Assembly: GCA_033239125.1 (NCBI GenBank)
Contig: BSWB01000001.1
Coordinates: 54,837,501 to 54,901,500, forward strand
DNA from: Fagopyrum homotropicum
Taxonomy: Eukaryota > Streptophyta > Magnoliopsida > Caryophyllales > Polygonaceae
Reading direction: 5' to 3'
DNA length: 64,000 bases
In this document: positions 9,513-21,790 of the stretch, in pieces
Position numbering within the stretch: position 1 is the stretch's first letter
How the letters are laid out: every line of letters begins with the position of its first letter
The notes under the pieces: model-generated
Told to the model about the DNA's origin: nothing
The model's input: the letters and a program-made list of their open reading frames with translations, nothing else
Database searches by the model: none
Program-made: the position numbers and the translations under genes

Positions 9513-10841
9513 CTAACAAACAATAGACCTACGGGTCGCCACTCCGCGGGCATCATTCTTTAAGTAGAAAATCAAACTGTCTGGTGGATTTTGAATATAA
9601 AATAAACCTAACGGATACGATGAAGCAATGGAAGCCAAATGATCGGCTGCAGCATTTGCTTCACGGAAGGAGTGCCGGATCTGAACTTGCCAGTTCCTAC
9701 GGATGAAGCCTTGGCAACTTGATACCAGACTAAAAAGCGGGTGATAATTTGGGACCGAATGGTAGACAAGTTTAATGACCAGTTCGGAATCCAACTCCAC
9801 CAGAAGTTTACGAAAACCCTTGTCCCAAGCAGTGCGAAGGCCCAGATATAGACCCCAAAGTTCCGCCTTCGGGACAGAACACGGCCCGATATTCATAATG
9901 AAACCCGACAACCATTGCCCATTACAGTCCCTGAATAAGCCACCGGCCGAGGCGCTACCCACATCAGGCCTGACAGACCCGTCGGTATTCAGCTTGATCC
10001 ATCCTTCCGGCGGCGCAGACCAATTAACGAAGATGGCATCCTTCACCTTAATCCCCCTGCAAGTAATAGCGTTCTTCCTGGAATTAACAATGTTCTTACT
10101 GTACGCAGCAATGAAGGCCACTGTGCTGCCCGGATAATCTACTCCCCTGAAGACCGATTCATTTCGCCATTTCCAGCACCACCACAAAGAAACAGCGAAG
10201 CACACATTCCAGGGTAGATCGGGTGCTATCAGATCATCACACTTCAGATTAATATCCATCCAGGAGAGTAAATTGTTTGAGAAAAATCCAGCAGCTCGGT
10301 CCTCAGTTAATAAATTGCTCCAAATATTGTTAGCAGTACCACACTCCCTGAATATATGCAACAACGTCTCAGGAATATCCGGGCAACGCGCACAAGAGGA
10401 ATCAGATGCCATATGTCTCCTGGCCCTTTCGACATTGGATAGTAACCGTCCGTGAGCGACTAACCAGAGGAATGTCTTAATGCGCTCCGGGACGTCGAGT
10501 TTCCAGATCTGACAGAATATGTGCTGAAGTGTATCGTCCAGGTGGTAAGCAGTCGAAAGACACCGGGAGGCAGAAGACATCGAGTAAGCTCCATCATTCG
10601 AGTGACACCACGAAATGCAGTCATCATCAGCAACATTCTCAGATAAGGCTATACCGGCTATACGAAGCAGCAGATGCGCTGGAAGGACACCTCCGATTCT
10701 GTCCCAATTCCACCCAGACCCATCCCGCCAGTAGCTCCGGACAGGATCAGAAGACGCAGCCCCGACCGGAATCACAACTCCTGCGCTAAGGAAAGATTCA
10801 TCCCCACACCAAACATCTATTATAAGCAATGTGTTAGGCAA
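9513..10841 (-). CDS. L1-type LINE ORF2 C-terminus: zf-RVT plus RNase H
   Basis: A 442-codon uninterrupted frame. Residues about 85-175 form a zf-RVT region (WKLDVPERIKTFLWL, C..RCPDIPETLLHIFREC). Residues about 280-405 are an RVT_3 RNase H with apparent catalytic residues D287 (LNTDGSV), E327 (KAELWGL), D351 (ELDSEL) and D400 (EANAAADHLA). In plant L1 elements these domains follow the reverse transcriptase; here the endonuclease and RT are absent, so the element is 5'-truncated close to 10860. A 60-bp 3' UTR and poly(A) follow. It is notable that this frame is intact while nearly all neighbouring elements carry stops. It may simply be a young insertion; nothing in the sequence shows it is expressed. 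Confidence 0.85.
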   Translation of the reverse strand: MPNTLLIIDVWCGDESFLSAGVVIPVGAASSDPVRSYWRDGSGWNWDRIGGVLPAHLLLRIAGIALSENVADDDCISWCHSNDGAYSMSSASRCLSTAYHLDDTLQHIFCQIWKLDVPERIKTFLWLVAHGRLLSNVERARRHMASDSSCARCPDIPETLLHIFRECGTANNIWSNLLTEDRAAGFFSNNLLSWMDINLKCDDLIAPDLPWNVCFAVSLWWCWKWRNESVFRGVDYPGSTVAFIAAYSKNIVNSRKNAITCRGIKVKDAIFVNWSAPPEGWIKLNTDGSVRPDVGSASAGGLFRDCNGQWLSGFIMNIGPCSVPKAELWGLYLGLRTAWDKGFRKLLVELDSELVIKLVYHSVPNYHPLFSLVSSCQGFIRRNWQVQIRHSFREANAAADHLASIASSYPLGLFYIQNPPDSLIFYLKNDARGVATRRSIVC

Positions 10842-10874
10842 ACATTATTGATGGGTGCCTACTTCCTTTAATAG

Positions 10875-10964
10875 TTTCGAGACGTCTTTTTGATACCCTA
10901 ATTAATATTTAGCTATTGATTTCGAGACGTCTTTTTGATACCGTAGTTAATATTGAGCTAATGT
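10875..10964. repeat. 45-bp tandem duplication
   Basis: Two units, each starting TTTCGAGACGTCTTTTTGAT, at 10875-10919 and 10920-10964, with a few differences. They sit next to the truncated 5' end of the LINE, possibly made during its insertion. Confidence 0.85.
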
Positions 10965-11029
10965 GTATCTAAACAAGAAAGAATAGCTCACATGTCTAAT
11001 AAAATAAGTCGGCCGAATACATATTTAGC

Positions 11030-11322
11030 TCTCACTTGGTTGTAACATTGAAAATTAAAACGGAATAAAAATGAATCTAATCAATATATATACCTCGTCT
11101 ATGAATTATTTGAAAATCATTTCCTACGGTCTCGTGCAAAATATATTTATTGTTTTTATTTTGTTTCAATATAGGGTATCAAAAGTATTGAAATTCTACT
11201 CTAATTAGTTCAAAATAAAAGGAATGATTCTAACAAATTTTATTAAGAAGGATACACGTATATATGTACTAGATGTGTTTCCATCCCGTTTTCATTTCCG
11301 GAATTTAAACCAAACGAACCCT
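11030..11322. mobile_element. Degraded Tourist-like MITE (same family as 27405-27695)
   Basis: Collinear with the intact copy at 27405-27695: shared 'gggtatcaaaagtattgaaa', 'ttctactc(t/c)aatta', and right end 'aaaccaaacgaacccttag'. The left terminus is badly eroded, so the target duplication cannot be read. Confidence 0.6.
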
Positions 11323-11534
11323 TAGTGGATCGATATGTTCAATTGTTCATTCACCGGTTTGACCTATTTCTAACGACAACACGGTAACTTCTGTAGTTTC
11401 GTGAACCATGTAGTTTGGATTATGATTTTATGATGAGTTCTGCTTATCGGTTATTTATCTGTAAGTAAGATTTAACTAATAGTTACATTTTTACCGTAAT
11501 ATTTTATTGGGGGCGAAACTATTTGTACGATTAA

Positions 11535-11705
11535 AATTTTTATAAAGAATTGAGTGAAATAAACTCTTTTTTTTTATGTGCTTTTGTTTTGTAGACTTCT
11601 CTAATTTTTACAACTCTAATTGACTTACGACTATTATTCTATTGAGGTATTATTTACTATGAGTATACTTAATAAAATAATAGTGGTAAAATGTATAATT
11701 AACTA
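11535..11705. repeat. Unclassified dispersed repeat, copy 2
   Basis: Partner of 8157-8345 (same strand, same block order, small indels). Both copies lie in AT-rich DNA. Confidence 0.5.
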
Positions 11706-12507
11706 TTTTATCCTAAAATTTATTATATTTTAGGCATTCTTTGTATGATGTACGTAGGCATCAAATTGATAGCAGCAGTTAGCATAATTGAAGTCCTTTG
11801 AATGGATGATGATCTCTCTTCTCCATCTTTTCATTGGAGTTTTTAATGAATGCAACAAAAACAAATACTCATTTTTCAAACCTGACTACGTGATCAGATG
11901 AACTTGCTGCAAGTGATCGTTCTTTTTTTGTTACAATATAATAAAGAGCATATTATAGATTCTTCACAAGTTCAAGTTGATAAGAACATTACCCTTTTTT
12001 GATACCATCAAAGTTCTCCTATCGGAATTTCTTCATAACGAAGGTAGATGGGCAATAGATTTGGAGCAAAAGTTGAAATTCCAAGATCCAACTCAGAATA
12101 TTATTTTTTTAAGAAAAAGATCGATAATTTCGGAAAAAAAATCGACAAATTAAATTGTCAATCTTTATTTTGTGAATATAATGTCCAACGGCGATAGTCC
12201 AACATATTGGGTAATCACAATCAGATTGTGTGACAACAACTTTGCACCGTGTTAGAGTTTGAGAAGCCTGTGAGAGAAGACCACGCGTTATAATGATGCA
12301 TTAAACCCTATATATAGAATATAACAATGAGATATTTAGGAAATATATGGATTACAAATAATCATAATCTATCCTAAAATATATTATTCTATCAAAACAT
12401 TCCCCACATCGAAGCGGATAAATGTTCAAGATTAAAAATAAAAAATAACTCAAGCAAATGAAACAAAGACGTATAGAGAGCAAGTCCTTGGTTAAGTATT
12501 TTTCTAG
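11706..12507. other. Region without recognisable genes
   Basis: AT-rich, no supportable coding region. A short stretch near 12290-12340 (taaaccctatatatag, acaatgagat) is echoed near 12815-12845, suggesting fragments of one degraded repeat. Confidence 0.4.
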
Positions 12508-12590
12508 AACGAAGTCGGTGTTGTTCTTGAACGGAGTCGGTGTTGTTCTTTGATAAATCCAGTGTTGTTCTCGGACTATGTCGACGTCGT
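12508..12590. repeat. Imperfect tandem repeat, period about 22 bp
   Basis: Three to four units built on GAAGTCGGTGTTGTTCTT, decaying towards the right (CCAGTGTTGTTCTC, then GTCGACGTCGTTGT). Confidence 0.75.
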
Positions 12591-12944
12591 TGTGTACTTT
12601 GCGTTCGGACTGCCAAAACTTGTATGGATCGGAATAATGCTGATGATTTTTGTATTGACATAAATGTTGTGTTTGGATCGGCACAAACCGATCATTGATA
12701 TTTGAAGGAAATTAATATGATCAAAAAGTGTCGCTAGGCAAAATTCATGATATCATGACAAATGACAATGTTAGGGTTTAAGAATCTCACACACGTAGTA
12801 CATATATATTAAACCTTATTTACTAGAGATTACAATGAGACAATTTGAAAATAAGCTGACATTATTTTTTTTGGAGAAAAACCGCATGCAATATATTAAG
12901 TAAGATCAATTCCTGTCAGGCCAATAATGCTATGCGGGAAAAGA

Positions 12945-13556
12945 TCAAACCAAACAAAAGGAGAAAACATCTAGTAGAAGTCTAATGGTATGATGAGCAA
13001 CCGTATTAGCAGAGCGACGATTATGTCGGAAGGAGACTAAAGCCAAATCAAGAAATAAAGAAATAACAACATTACAAATAAAATCAAGATACGAGCGGTC
13101 TTCGGAGGAGACGCAGTTATGGAGTAAGGGGAGGAGGGATGTCGCATCCATTTTCACAATCGCCGGCATGTTGAGCAGCGGAAGCGCCGATCTGACGTCA
13201 AACAGGAGCGCCATTGCTTCGGCCGTGGAGGGATCAATTGTTCTTGGAAAATGACGAGTCGCCACCAAAAGAAGCCTTTCACGATCGTCACGTACAACCG
13301 TACCCAAGCAGATTTCATCATTGAGAATAGTGGCATCCGTGTTCAAATTATGGTCAAGTGGCGGTGGTGACCAAGAAGAGGGGGAAGCCGTGGAAGTGAG
13401 CCCTACATGGTTGCGAGGTGGCGCGCAGGAGACAAAATCAGACACCGAACGCCGAAAACAGTCCTGAAGCAGCTTACTCGATGTGGGTGAAATGTCAAAA
13501 AGTATCTTGTTACGGTAGGTCCAACCAATCCACCGGTTGACAATGAAGTCGGGCAC
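12945..13556 (-). pseudogene. LINE RNase H domain fragment
   Basis: A 203-codon open stretch. It contains an RVT_3-type RNase H: NTDAT (first catalytic Asp), TAEAMAL (catalytic Glu), KMDATSL (second Asp), and an N-TVAHH C-terminal motif in place of the usual AN-AAH/D-LA. It starts inside the domain linker, where the solo LTR interrupts it, so its apparent ATG is not a real start. Confidence 0.7.
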
Positions 13557-14726
13557 TCCTGCTGTGACACCCCAAGTTCTAGGAACTCGAAGTATTACGG
13601 GCTAGGACCTCACAATGGGTCCCGACCCTCAGAGTAGCAACGACACAACGGATCTTAGAACAAGGCACAAACAAATGAAAACCAAAACTCAATATAAAAC
13701 CAAAGGTTTAAACAAAGAAAACATAAAAGACTCGCAGCAAAGTTCAAAACAAAAGGGAAACAACAACTAAAATATAAACCCGCTCCCGTCCTATAATGTA
13801 CGAGAACTCCAGCTGACCACACTATCCGGATCATTCAAAAGTACCTATATCTTGCAAGGCATCTACAACATCGGTATGAACCGTTAGCTAACATTCTACA
13901 TATCAGAAAGACAATACAAGTACATACACATATAAGGTAAAGTAAAACACATAATCATGCTCACACTCAACCGGTAATTATCTTTCATTAAGTTAATTCC
14001 ATTACTAATTCACTTATGTTGTCACACGAGAATCACTAGGATCTCACCTCTGTCCCCTTTCACAAACAAGAATAGAGCGGATGCATCCCTCTGTCACCTG
14101 CTGAACTGGTCGCAAGAGCACCTCCCAGTTTCTCCTTTCTGAACTGGGCAAGCGGTCACCGCCCGGTTATAATACATTTGGGTCAATTAAGGTTATAAAG
14201 GTCAATCCTAGTTCCGGTTATCAGTTATAGCGATAAAGATAAACAACCACCACCAATACGGTCAAACTAATATATGGAATGAAGCTAAGTAAGTCCAAGG
14301 GACTTACCTCACTCAAAGGTAACTCAAGAATCTGCTAACTACTCAACTTCTTGAAGGAAAGGATAGATGTCTGCTCAGACAAGGCATCGGGAATCAAAAA
14401 CTGAACGAATGCTAGAATCCTACATGCTTCTAGTCTCAATAATCTCTAATATATCTACTGTTGTGTGCTAGAAGTTCTCTACTTCTATTCTCAATGATCG
14501 CTAAAGATCTCAACATGCTAGGACAAGGATTCCTAGTCTCAAGGCTCGCAAAGAACATCATCAACAACATAGCTCAAAGGGGTAAAACCACTGAAAGGAG
14601 TCAACAAGCCACTAACTGACATTCACACTACTCATCTGGGTCCAGGCTAGCATGATATAACATAAGCAAAGGGCAAATGAAGCAAGGAAGGAAGCAACTC
14701 ACCAAAGACGGGAGTTGCTACAGAAG

Positions 14727-14839
14727 AACCGCGGGGGCGGCTAGACAGAAGCGCAGGGGTGGCAACCAGGTGCAGTCGCAGGGGCGGGAAACCAAACCGC
14801 GGGGGTGGTTTCTGGGTTGATACGCGGGGGCGGTTTCTG
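14727..14839. repeat. CCGC-type word cluster in the solo LTR leader
   Basis: At least five units: AACCGCGGGGGCGGCTAG (14727-14744), GCGCAGGGGTGG, GTCGCAGGGGCGGG, AAACCGCGGGGGTGGTTT (14794-14811) and ACGCGGGGGCGGTTTC. The cluster lies 606-718 bp from the LTR start; the Tekay LTR F carries a different GC-rich cluster at 610-720 bp. Confidence 0.8.
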
Positions 14840-15383
14840 CGACAGAAACTACGTCAGGCCTCCTTTCGGCAACAACTCACAACAACGGCACCAAGGTTTG
14901 ATTCCTAGATCCAAATACGTCAAGACTCAACCAAAAGAGCTTGAGAACAATAACACATCAACTACGGAATGACCAACAAGAATGAAGACTCGATTTTGAT
15001 CCTTGAAGAAGAAGAAAAGAATAAACGAAAGAAGAAAACGAAACAATAGGGAAGTCATGCAGCAACTCATGAATGTGAGGAGAAATCAGAGAAGAAGGCA
15101 CTTACACGTTCAACAATATCACGGGGAAGGAAGGTTGCATCCCTCGAGGTTCAAAGAAGACGTAAGCAAGAAACGGGAAAAAGAAGAGAAGACGGGAATA
15201 TAAAAGGGATGGTTGGGAAAGAACGACGAAAGGCCAGATTAGGGTTTAGAAGGTAGAAGAAAGATGGGCCAAAAACCCATGGATGAAATAAGATAGGAAC
15301 AGACGAATATAAAACAGCTCGTAGACGGGCTGGGCCTAGCCGCACCTACCGCTGGGCCGTGCCGCGATCACGACAGCGAAGCT

Positions 15384-15426
15384 GAGCCGCGTCTGCGGCT
15401 CCCCTTCACCGCGGGGGCGGTGAAGG
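15384..15426. repeat. Two perfect hairpin words at the solo LTR 5' end
   Basis: Word one (15384-15401) has 7-bp perfect arms GAGCCGC/GCGGCTC around GTCT. Word two (15403-15426) has 10-bp perfect arms, CCTTCACCGC and its complement, around GGGG. They lie 19-61 bp from the LTR start (minus orientation). Confidence 0.85.
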
Positions 15427-15445
15427 ACAGAAACAGGGCTTTACA

Positions 15446-16085
15446 CCTGCCGCACCATGAACCTGTCGGATATCATCTAAGACCAGTAACGGATCAGCCT
15501 GAGATGAAGATAGGAAGGCCGATTGAAACAACGACATCGTCCATACAATCTCAGACTCAAAGCAAAAGACCAATGCATGCCAAATTGACTCAGGTTCTTG
15601 GCCACACCTTAAGCAAACCGAGTCAGAGATAGCATACTTCGCATGGAAGACCTCACCGACACTAAGAAACCTATTGCAAAACTTCCATGCAAAGTGTAGG
15701 ACGTTCGGCGGGGGGTTGCAACACCAAAGAGAGTTCCACTCTAGAGAGGAGGCGATTGAGGAAGAGCCCAGTCGTCCCAACTCGTAAGCGGAGCGAACAG
15801 TGAAGTGGCCCGAAGAATGTTGCGGCCAGATCACGCGGTCACGAGCCAAAGAACAGAGGGGAGGTATACCTTGAATCCTAGCCACATCCTACGGCTCAAA
15901 AGCAGCTAGCAAAGCACCAGCATCCCATTCAAAAAGCACCGGGTCAATGAACTCAGTCACAATAACCCCGTGCCAATGCCGGGCAGAATAGTCGGGCTCT
16001 TGAAACCCCACTCCGATGGAACCCACATATCTGTCGTTGCCCTAATGGCCTCGCCATTACCCATAATCCATCCAATTCCCTCAAA
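15446..16085 (-). pseudogene. LINE zf-RVT fragment
   Basis: From the right: a GNGEAIRATTDMWVP block, which in plant L1s follows the RT (the 'GNG..I..W.D.W.P' motif), one in-frame stop near 15890, then the open frame 15885-15446 with FTVRSAYEL, LWCCNPPPNVLHFAWK and CLRCGQEPESIWHALVFC. These are hallmarks of zf-RVT. The frame runs into solo-LTR sequence at 15445, so its last residues are not LINE. Confidence 0.75.
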
Positions 16086-16779
16086 AATAGTTCATATAAC
16101 AAGTCCTTGTGATGATACTAAATATATAACATTGTATCCTACCAATATATTGTAGTGTTGTCATTGCATTATTAATTGTTTTCAATAAGTGGACACTAAT
16201 TTATCAATAGTTCATTAGTGTCAACTAATTGATCAATAGGTCATTAGTGATTTTGATGGTCCGTTTTCTCATTGCTTTGATGTACGGTGTTCTCTCTGAA
16301 TATAATGTGTATTTGAAACCCTTGGAACGCGGGAAGTGTGACATCCCTCCCACTTATCACCGCAACGCTCTCGATTTGTGTAACGTCGTTCGGCCACTTG
16401 GAAGTGCACGCACAACACACAAAAAAGACAATAAAAGTTTCCAAAAATCGTACCAACAATGCTCCACATCCCTAGTGGCACAACCATCTCGTGTGATTTG
16501 TGCCCCATGGAGAGTTTCATTTGATTGATGTCCTTATGGTCATGCATTTAAAAGGAACAAAATCAACGCCTTTAATAGTTAAAACTATGTATGATCAAAA
16601 AGTTTTATTTTACCCTCATCATACTTATGTTGAATAATTAAAGATGTGTTCAAGAGAGTAGCACGCATTGTAAAACCAAAGTCAAGAATTCAAGCATTTA
16701 AATAAGAATTAGAGGAACATTTACGCATTAAAATACATCAATAACTCATATTAATAGTAGTCAAAAGTATTGTAAGTAC
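16086..16779. other. Region without recognisable genes
   Basis: Contains a small near-duplicate 'tcaatagttcattagtg' / 'tcaataggtcattagtg' (16206-16250). Otherwise nothing supportable. Confidence 0.5.
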
Positions 16780-18530
<1,751 letters not shown>

Positions 18531-19180
18531 AAATGTACTTCAATATTATAGAAAATAACCAGAATTACTAAGTCCAAGAGTTTTAGAAGAGCTTATCGTC
18601 ACATACACCGAAAACTCAAATTAACCTTTTATCTCGAAAAATACTGTGTTTTTTGCTCCAGAAAGAAAGAAAAATGTCTTTAGAAGAGTTTTCAACTCTT
18701 GGAAACAAGTTTCTTAGGACTAGAAAAAAAAAGTATTTCCAAAAGATAAGGAAGTTTATAGAAAGTGAAGAACAATAAGAGAATCGTGATAAACGAAGAC
18801 TTTATGTTCAAGACTAATAAGTGTAAAAAAACCAATTCTTTGTGATATGTAAATTGGATTTAGTTTAAAACTGGCTATTACCAGCCAAAAATATTTTATT
18901 TCTAGCTAAACTCTCATAGATAGAGTACATAAGAATAAAGGCTTCACTTCTTTCAAAGATCTTTTGAGTGAAAGCAAGAAACGTAGCAATTGAATGAGCA
19001 CAAACAATGATATGTAAAGAAAGGGAGAAGAAGAGTAAAGCTGGCTATTACGGAACCAAATAACTCAAGATCTAGTAGTTTCAAAGTAGATCTAAGGTTC
19101 TCTTAACTACAAAACCAAGTTCTCTTTTTTCCAATTTTTGTTTAAAACTTTAAAAATCTTCCTAATCTACTTTAAATTGT
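18531..19180. other. Imperfect repeats with GGCTATTAC cores
   Basis: The core GGCTATTAC followed by -CCAAA occurs near 18873, 19043 and 19182, at about 170- and 140-bp spacing, with partly similar surroundings. This may be a decayed LTR or leader of the copia elements; I cannot place element ends. Confidence 0.35.
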
Positions 19181-20240
19181 GGGCTATTACAGTGCCAAAG
19201 AACTCAATATTGTCACTATTTTCCTCCCCTGATTGTTGTGTATTATGGTTATCGCTAATTTCATTAGAATGTGAGTGTTGTTCACCACTTTCACTGGTGG
19301 TGATGTCATCATTAGACAGATAGTTGTTGCCTTAAGTGTATTTACCTATTTTAAACTCCACATCTCCTTCATGTGGGTTGATATTGGCCATGTAAAAACA
19401 TGCTGCTTTAGGAGTAGTCTCTTTATGCTCACCAATAATGTCCTTAGTCTCATTAGAATTGGTTGATTACTTTTAAAATGAAATTCAATTTCATTTAAAG
19501 TAACATTTCTGGACACGCCTACCTTATAACCTTAAGAACAAGTTTGTAACCCTTACAACCTTAAGATAACCCAACATCACACCTTTAAGTGTTCTTGGTT
19601 GTAACATGTCTTTATATACATAGTGTAGGTCGTACATCCAAAGGGAATTGGGTATGAAAGGTTGGGTTTCTTGTTAGACAACATCTCATAAGAGGTTTTG
19701 AAACTTATGGTAGAGGAGGGGATCTATAAATGAGGTAATCTGTTGTAGTAACAGATGCATTCCATAGGGTAGGTTTGAAACCAATATTAACTAGCATACA
19801 CCTTGCTTTCTCAAGGAAGGTTCTATTCAATGAATTTTGTATTACAAGATTCAAGTCCGTCGTCAGTCCTAAGGCATTTGACCTTTCTATTAGCTTGATT
19901 TTCTACAAGGTTTTTCCACTACTTGAAACCATCAAAGGACTCATCCTTTGTTTTCAAGAGATAGACTCAATATGCTCTGGAGTAGTGGCCAATGAAAGAG
20001 ATAAAGTAAGTCCTTCCATCTACAATGTCTACTTTGGCAGGCCCCAAATGTCATAGTGTAGATATTCTAGATGTTGTTTGGATACATAAAAAGAGAGGGA
20101 GAAGCTATGTTTAGTTTTCTTACCTAACACACATCCCTCGCACAGTTCAATGTTAGTAGGTTTCTTATCTCTAACACCTTGTTGGAAAAAGTTAAGCATA
20201 CCTTTGTTAACTAAAAGAATCAGTCTACTATAGAGCAGGA
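19181..20240 (-). pseudogene. Ty1/copia integrase region (degenerate)
   Basis: Stop-ridden minus-strand translation. It gives NIELCEGCVLGKKTKHSFS and YLHYDIWG near 20080-20160 (the GAG-pre-integrase/integrase entry), then RCMLVNIGFKPTLWNASV...YLIYRSPS and a PFGCTTY block near 19650-19790, both standard copia integrase landmarks. It continues from the 20245-20601 frame in the same element. No RT or RNase H was recognised downstream. Confidence 0.65.
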
Positions 20241-20244
20241 AGGT

Positions 20245-20660
20245 CTAGGCTAAGGTCATGTCGTCATGGGCATTACCTAGGTTAAGTTGGGAAGTGGTAA
20301 CTACATGGTATAACTCTTCTCTCTCAACACTCTTAATCTGGACAACACCATCCCTAACTACACTTGTAACGGTGATTATAGAACATTTAAGATCATAAAA
20401 AACAAACTCAAATAAAAGATTTATTATATGTTTATGTACACATCTAACATTTCTTAAAATTCTACTTATTCCATCATTCATACGCAAAGGTACATTTTCA
20501 ATTCCTTTTATAGCAAGAGTTGTGTTATCACCTAGCATAACTTCACCAACATTGTACAACTTTATACTACTAAATACATTTCTATTAGAAGTAGCATGCA
20601 TAATACAACTTAAATCTAGGGTCTAGTCATTGCTATTATCAAACACGGAAGCACATATAA
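20245..20660 (-). pseudogene. Ty1/copia protease to GAG-pre-integrase segment
   Basis: A 118-codon open stretch containing MHATSNRNVFSSIKLYN and VMLGDNTTLAIKGIENVPL, then ILRNVRCVHKHIINLL. This is the copia pattern D-G-C-S-H-M..R..F..., the LGD(N/G) block and the LRNVRYVP block. The protease active-site triad upstream is interrupted by stops. It lies between the integrase remnant (lower coordinates) and gag (higher), the right order for a minus-strand copia element. Confidence 0.75.
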
Positions 20661-21790
20661 GTAGTTAACGATGACATGCAAATTGATTGTAACAATCAAA
20701 CTTAGGCATGTGAAACATAGAATTTTCATGTCAAAAAGAGCACATAAGCAGGAATTATCCTCATTAGACTCATCTTTCATTTTCTTCCTATATTCATCTT
20801 GGAAATGTCTTAACTTAGTACAATAGAAGCATTTTTTTAAAGGGAAATTCTGAATGGTACCCTTGTGGTTTGGGGTTTTCCGGATTTTGCCTAGAGATTT
20901 TTTTAGTTCGAATGGTCCCCTTGTGTTTTAGTATTTTCCGAAAAGTGCCCAACTTTGTTTAAATTGTAAAGAGAGTCAACTAAAACAATTTTTTTAAAAT
21001 GAAAAAAACTTCTTTTTGAAAAATTGATAAAAGAGGCTAAACATTTTGTGCATAGGTCTTTTTAAAAAAGTTATTATAAGTTGACATCCCCTTACAATTT
21101 CAACGGATTTGGGCATTTTTCGGAAAATATTTAAACACAAGGACACCATCCGGAATTTTCCTTTCATCGTGAGAGCCTCATATATATCATTAGTTTTAGA
21201 TCCATTTTTAAAGACTTTCATGCTTTCATTCTTTTGAATGATCAACCAGTATTTTATCTTTAGATATCTCATCATGACTAAACTGGATAACATCTTTAAA
21301 TTTTGTCAAACTGACTAGGCAAAACATTTCATAATAAGATAGAAGCATGATCATTAGGAATTTTTTCATTACATATTTTCAAGTGTTGAGTAAATTTCAG
21401 AAAAATGTCAACATTATCATGCAAAGACAAGTTTACATTCATGCGGAAATTAAACAATCTACACAAAAGAGATATACAACTAGGCAAATACTTTTTCACA
21501 TAAATATCTTCCAGTTATTTCCAAAAGATAGCAAGATTAGTGAGACTTACAATCTGACGAGCCAAGTCGTCGGCTAACCGTATAAAGATCTCAAAGTGAG
21601 CTAGCCTCTTCAAGATTCTATTTCCTATCAAGGAAGGTGTTTGGAGGGAACTTTCCTTGTACCGTGCTCCAACACTTCTCCTTGATGAGGATTACTTTCA
21701 ACTTTAGTTGTTAGGTCGCAAAGTCTGACAAGCCATCAAAAGGCCTTATACGAATTGTATTTTTGACATAGTCCTACATCTATGAAGATG
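20661..21790 (-). pseudogene. Ty1/copia gag, broken copy 2, with MITE insertion
   Basis: The gag start is probably near 21765 (MSKIQFVKAFDGLSDF, the copia gag opening). Frame-shifted pieces LADDLARQIVSL and SLLCRLFNFRMNVNLSLHDN align with copy 1 (SFLCRLFHFKMDTNMTLNDN). DVIQFSHDEISKDK lies near 21260. After the MITE (20839-21164) a knuckle CFYCTKLRHFQDEY survives near 20800, its last Cys changed to Tyr. Orientation and order match the 20245-20660 segment, so the two form one element. Confidence 0.6.
20839..21164. mobile_element. Foldback MITE with duplicated left arm
   Basis: Left end AAAGGGAAATTCTGAATGGT and right-end complement AAAGGAAAATTCCGGATGGT form terminal inverted repeats. Homology continues inward (CCGAAAAGTGCCCAA, then ATTGTAAAGAGAGTCAACT against ATTGTAAGGGGATGTCAACT), so the arms are about 100 bp. 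The left arm carries an extra tandem copy of its outer 50 bp (GAATGGTACCCTTGTG, then GAATGGTCCCCTTGTG). It lies within copia gag. No target duplication is clear, so the superfamily is unassigned. Confidence 0.75.

Larger units (their letters stand above)
13563..15445 (-). mobile_element. Tekay/Del-type solo LTR with CCTGC target duplication
   Basis: Begins TGTGACACCCC and ends GGGCTTTACA on the plus strand; flanked by CCTGC at 13558-13562 and 15446-15450, a perfect 5-bp target duplication. The left 120 bp match the terminal parts of the Tekay LTRs at 51482 and (in reverse) before 31657: shared 'acctcacaatgggt', 'cggatctt', 'caagacaca'-like blocks. This shows the LTR is in minus orientation. 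No internal region is present, so it arose by LTR-LTR recombination. It carries CCGC-type words at 14727-14839 and 15384-15426. Confidence 0.9.
12866..16085 (-). mobile_element. 5'-truncated L1-type LINE, split by a solo LTR
   Basis: Minus-strand LINE whose zf-RVT half (15446-16085) and RNase H half (12945-13556) are separated by the solo LTR at 13563-15445. Removing the LTR and one CCTGC target copy leaves the two halves in the normal plant L1 order. The 3' end carries a short poly(A) (T8 on the plus strand near 12866). The 5' end stops near 16085 inside the C-terminal part of the RT region. Confidence 0.8.

Noticed and set aside
15003..15203. Lys/Arg-rich 66-codon frame
   Set aside because: Lies inside the solo LTR in purine-rich sequence; composition artefact.
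14727..15426. CpG-rich promoter of a host gene
   Set aside because: The GC-rich patches are the palindromic words of a solo LTR with exact target duplications, and no gene follows.
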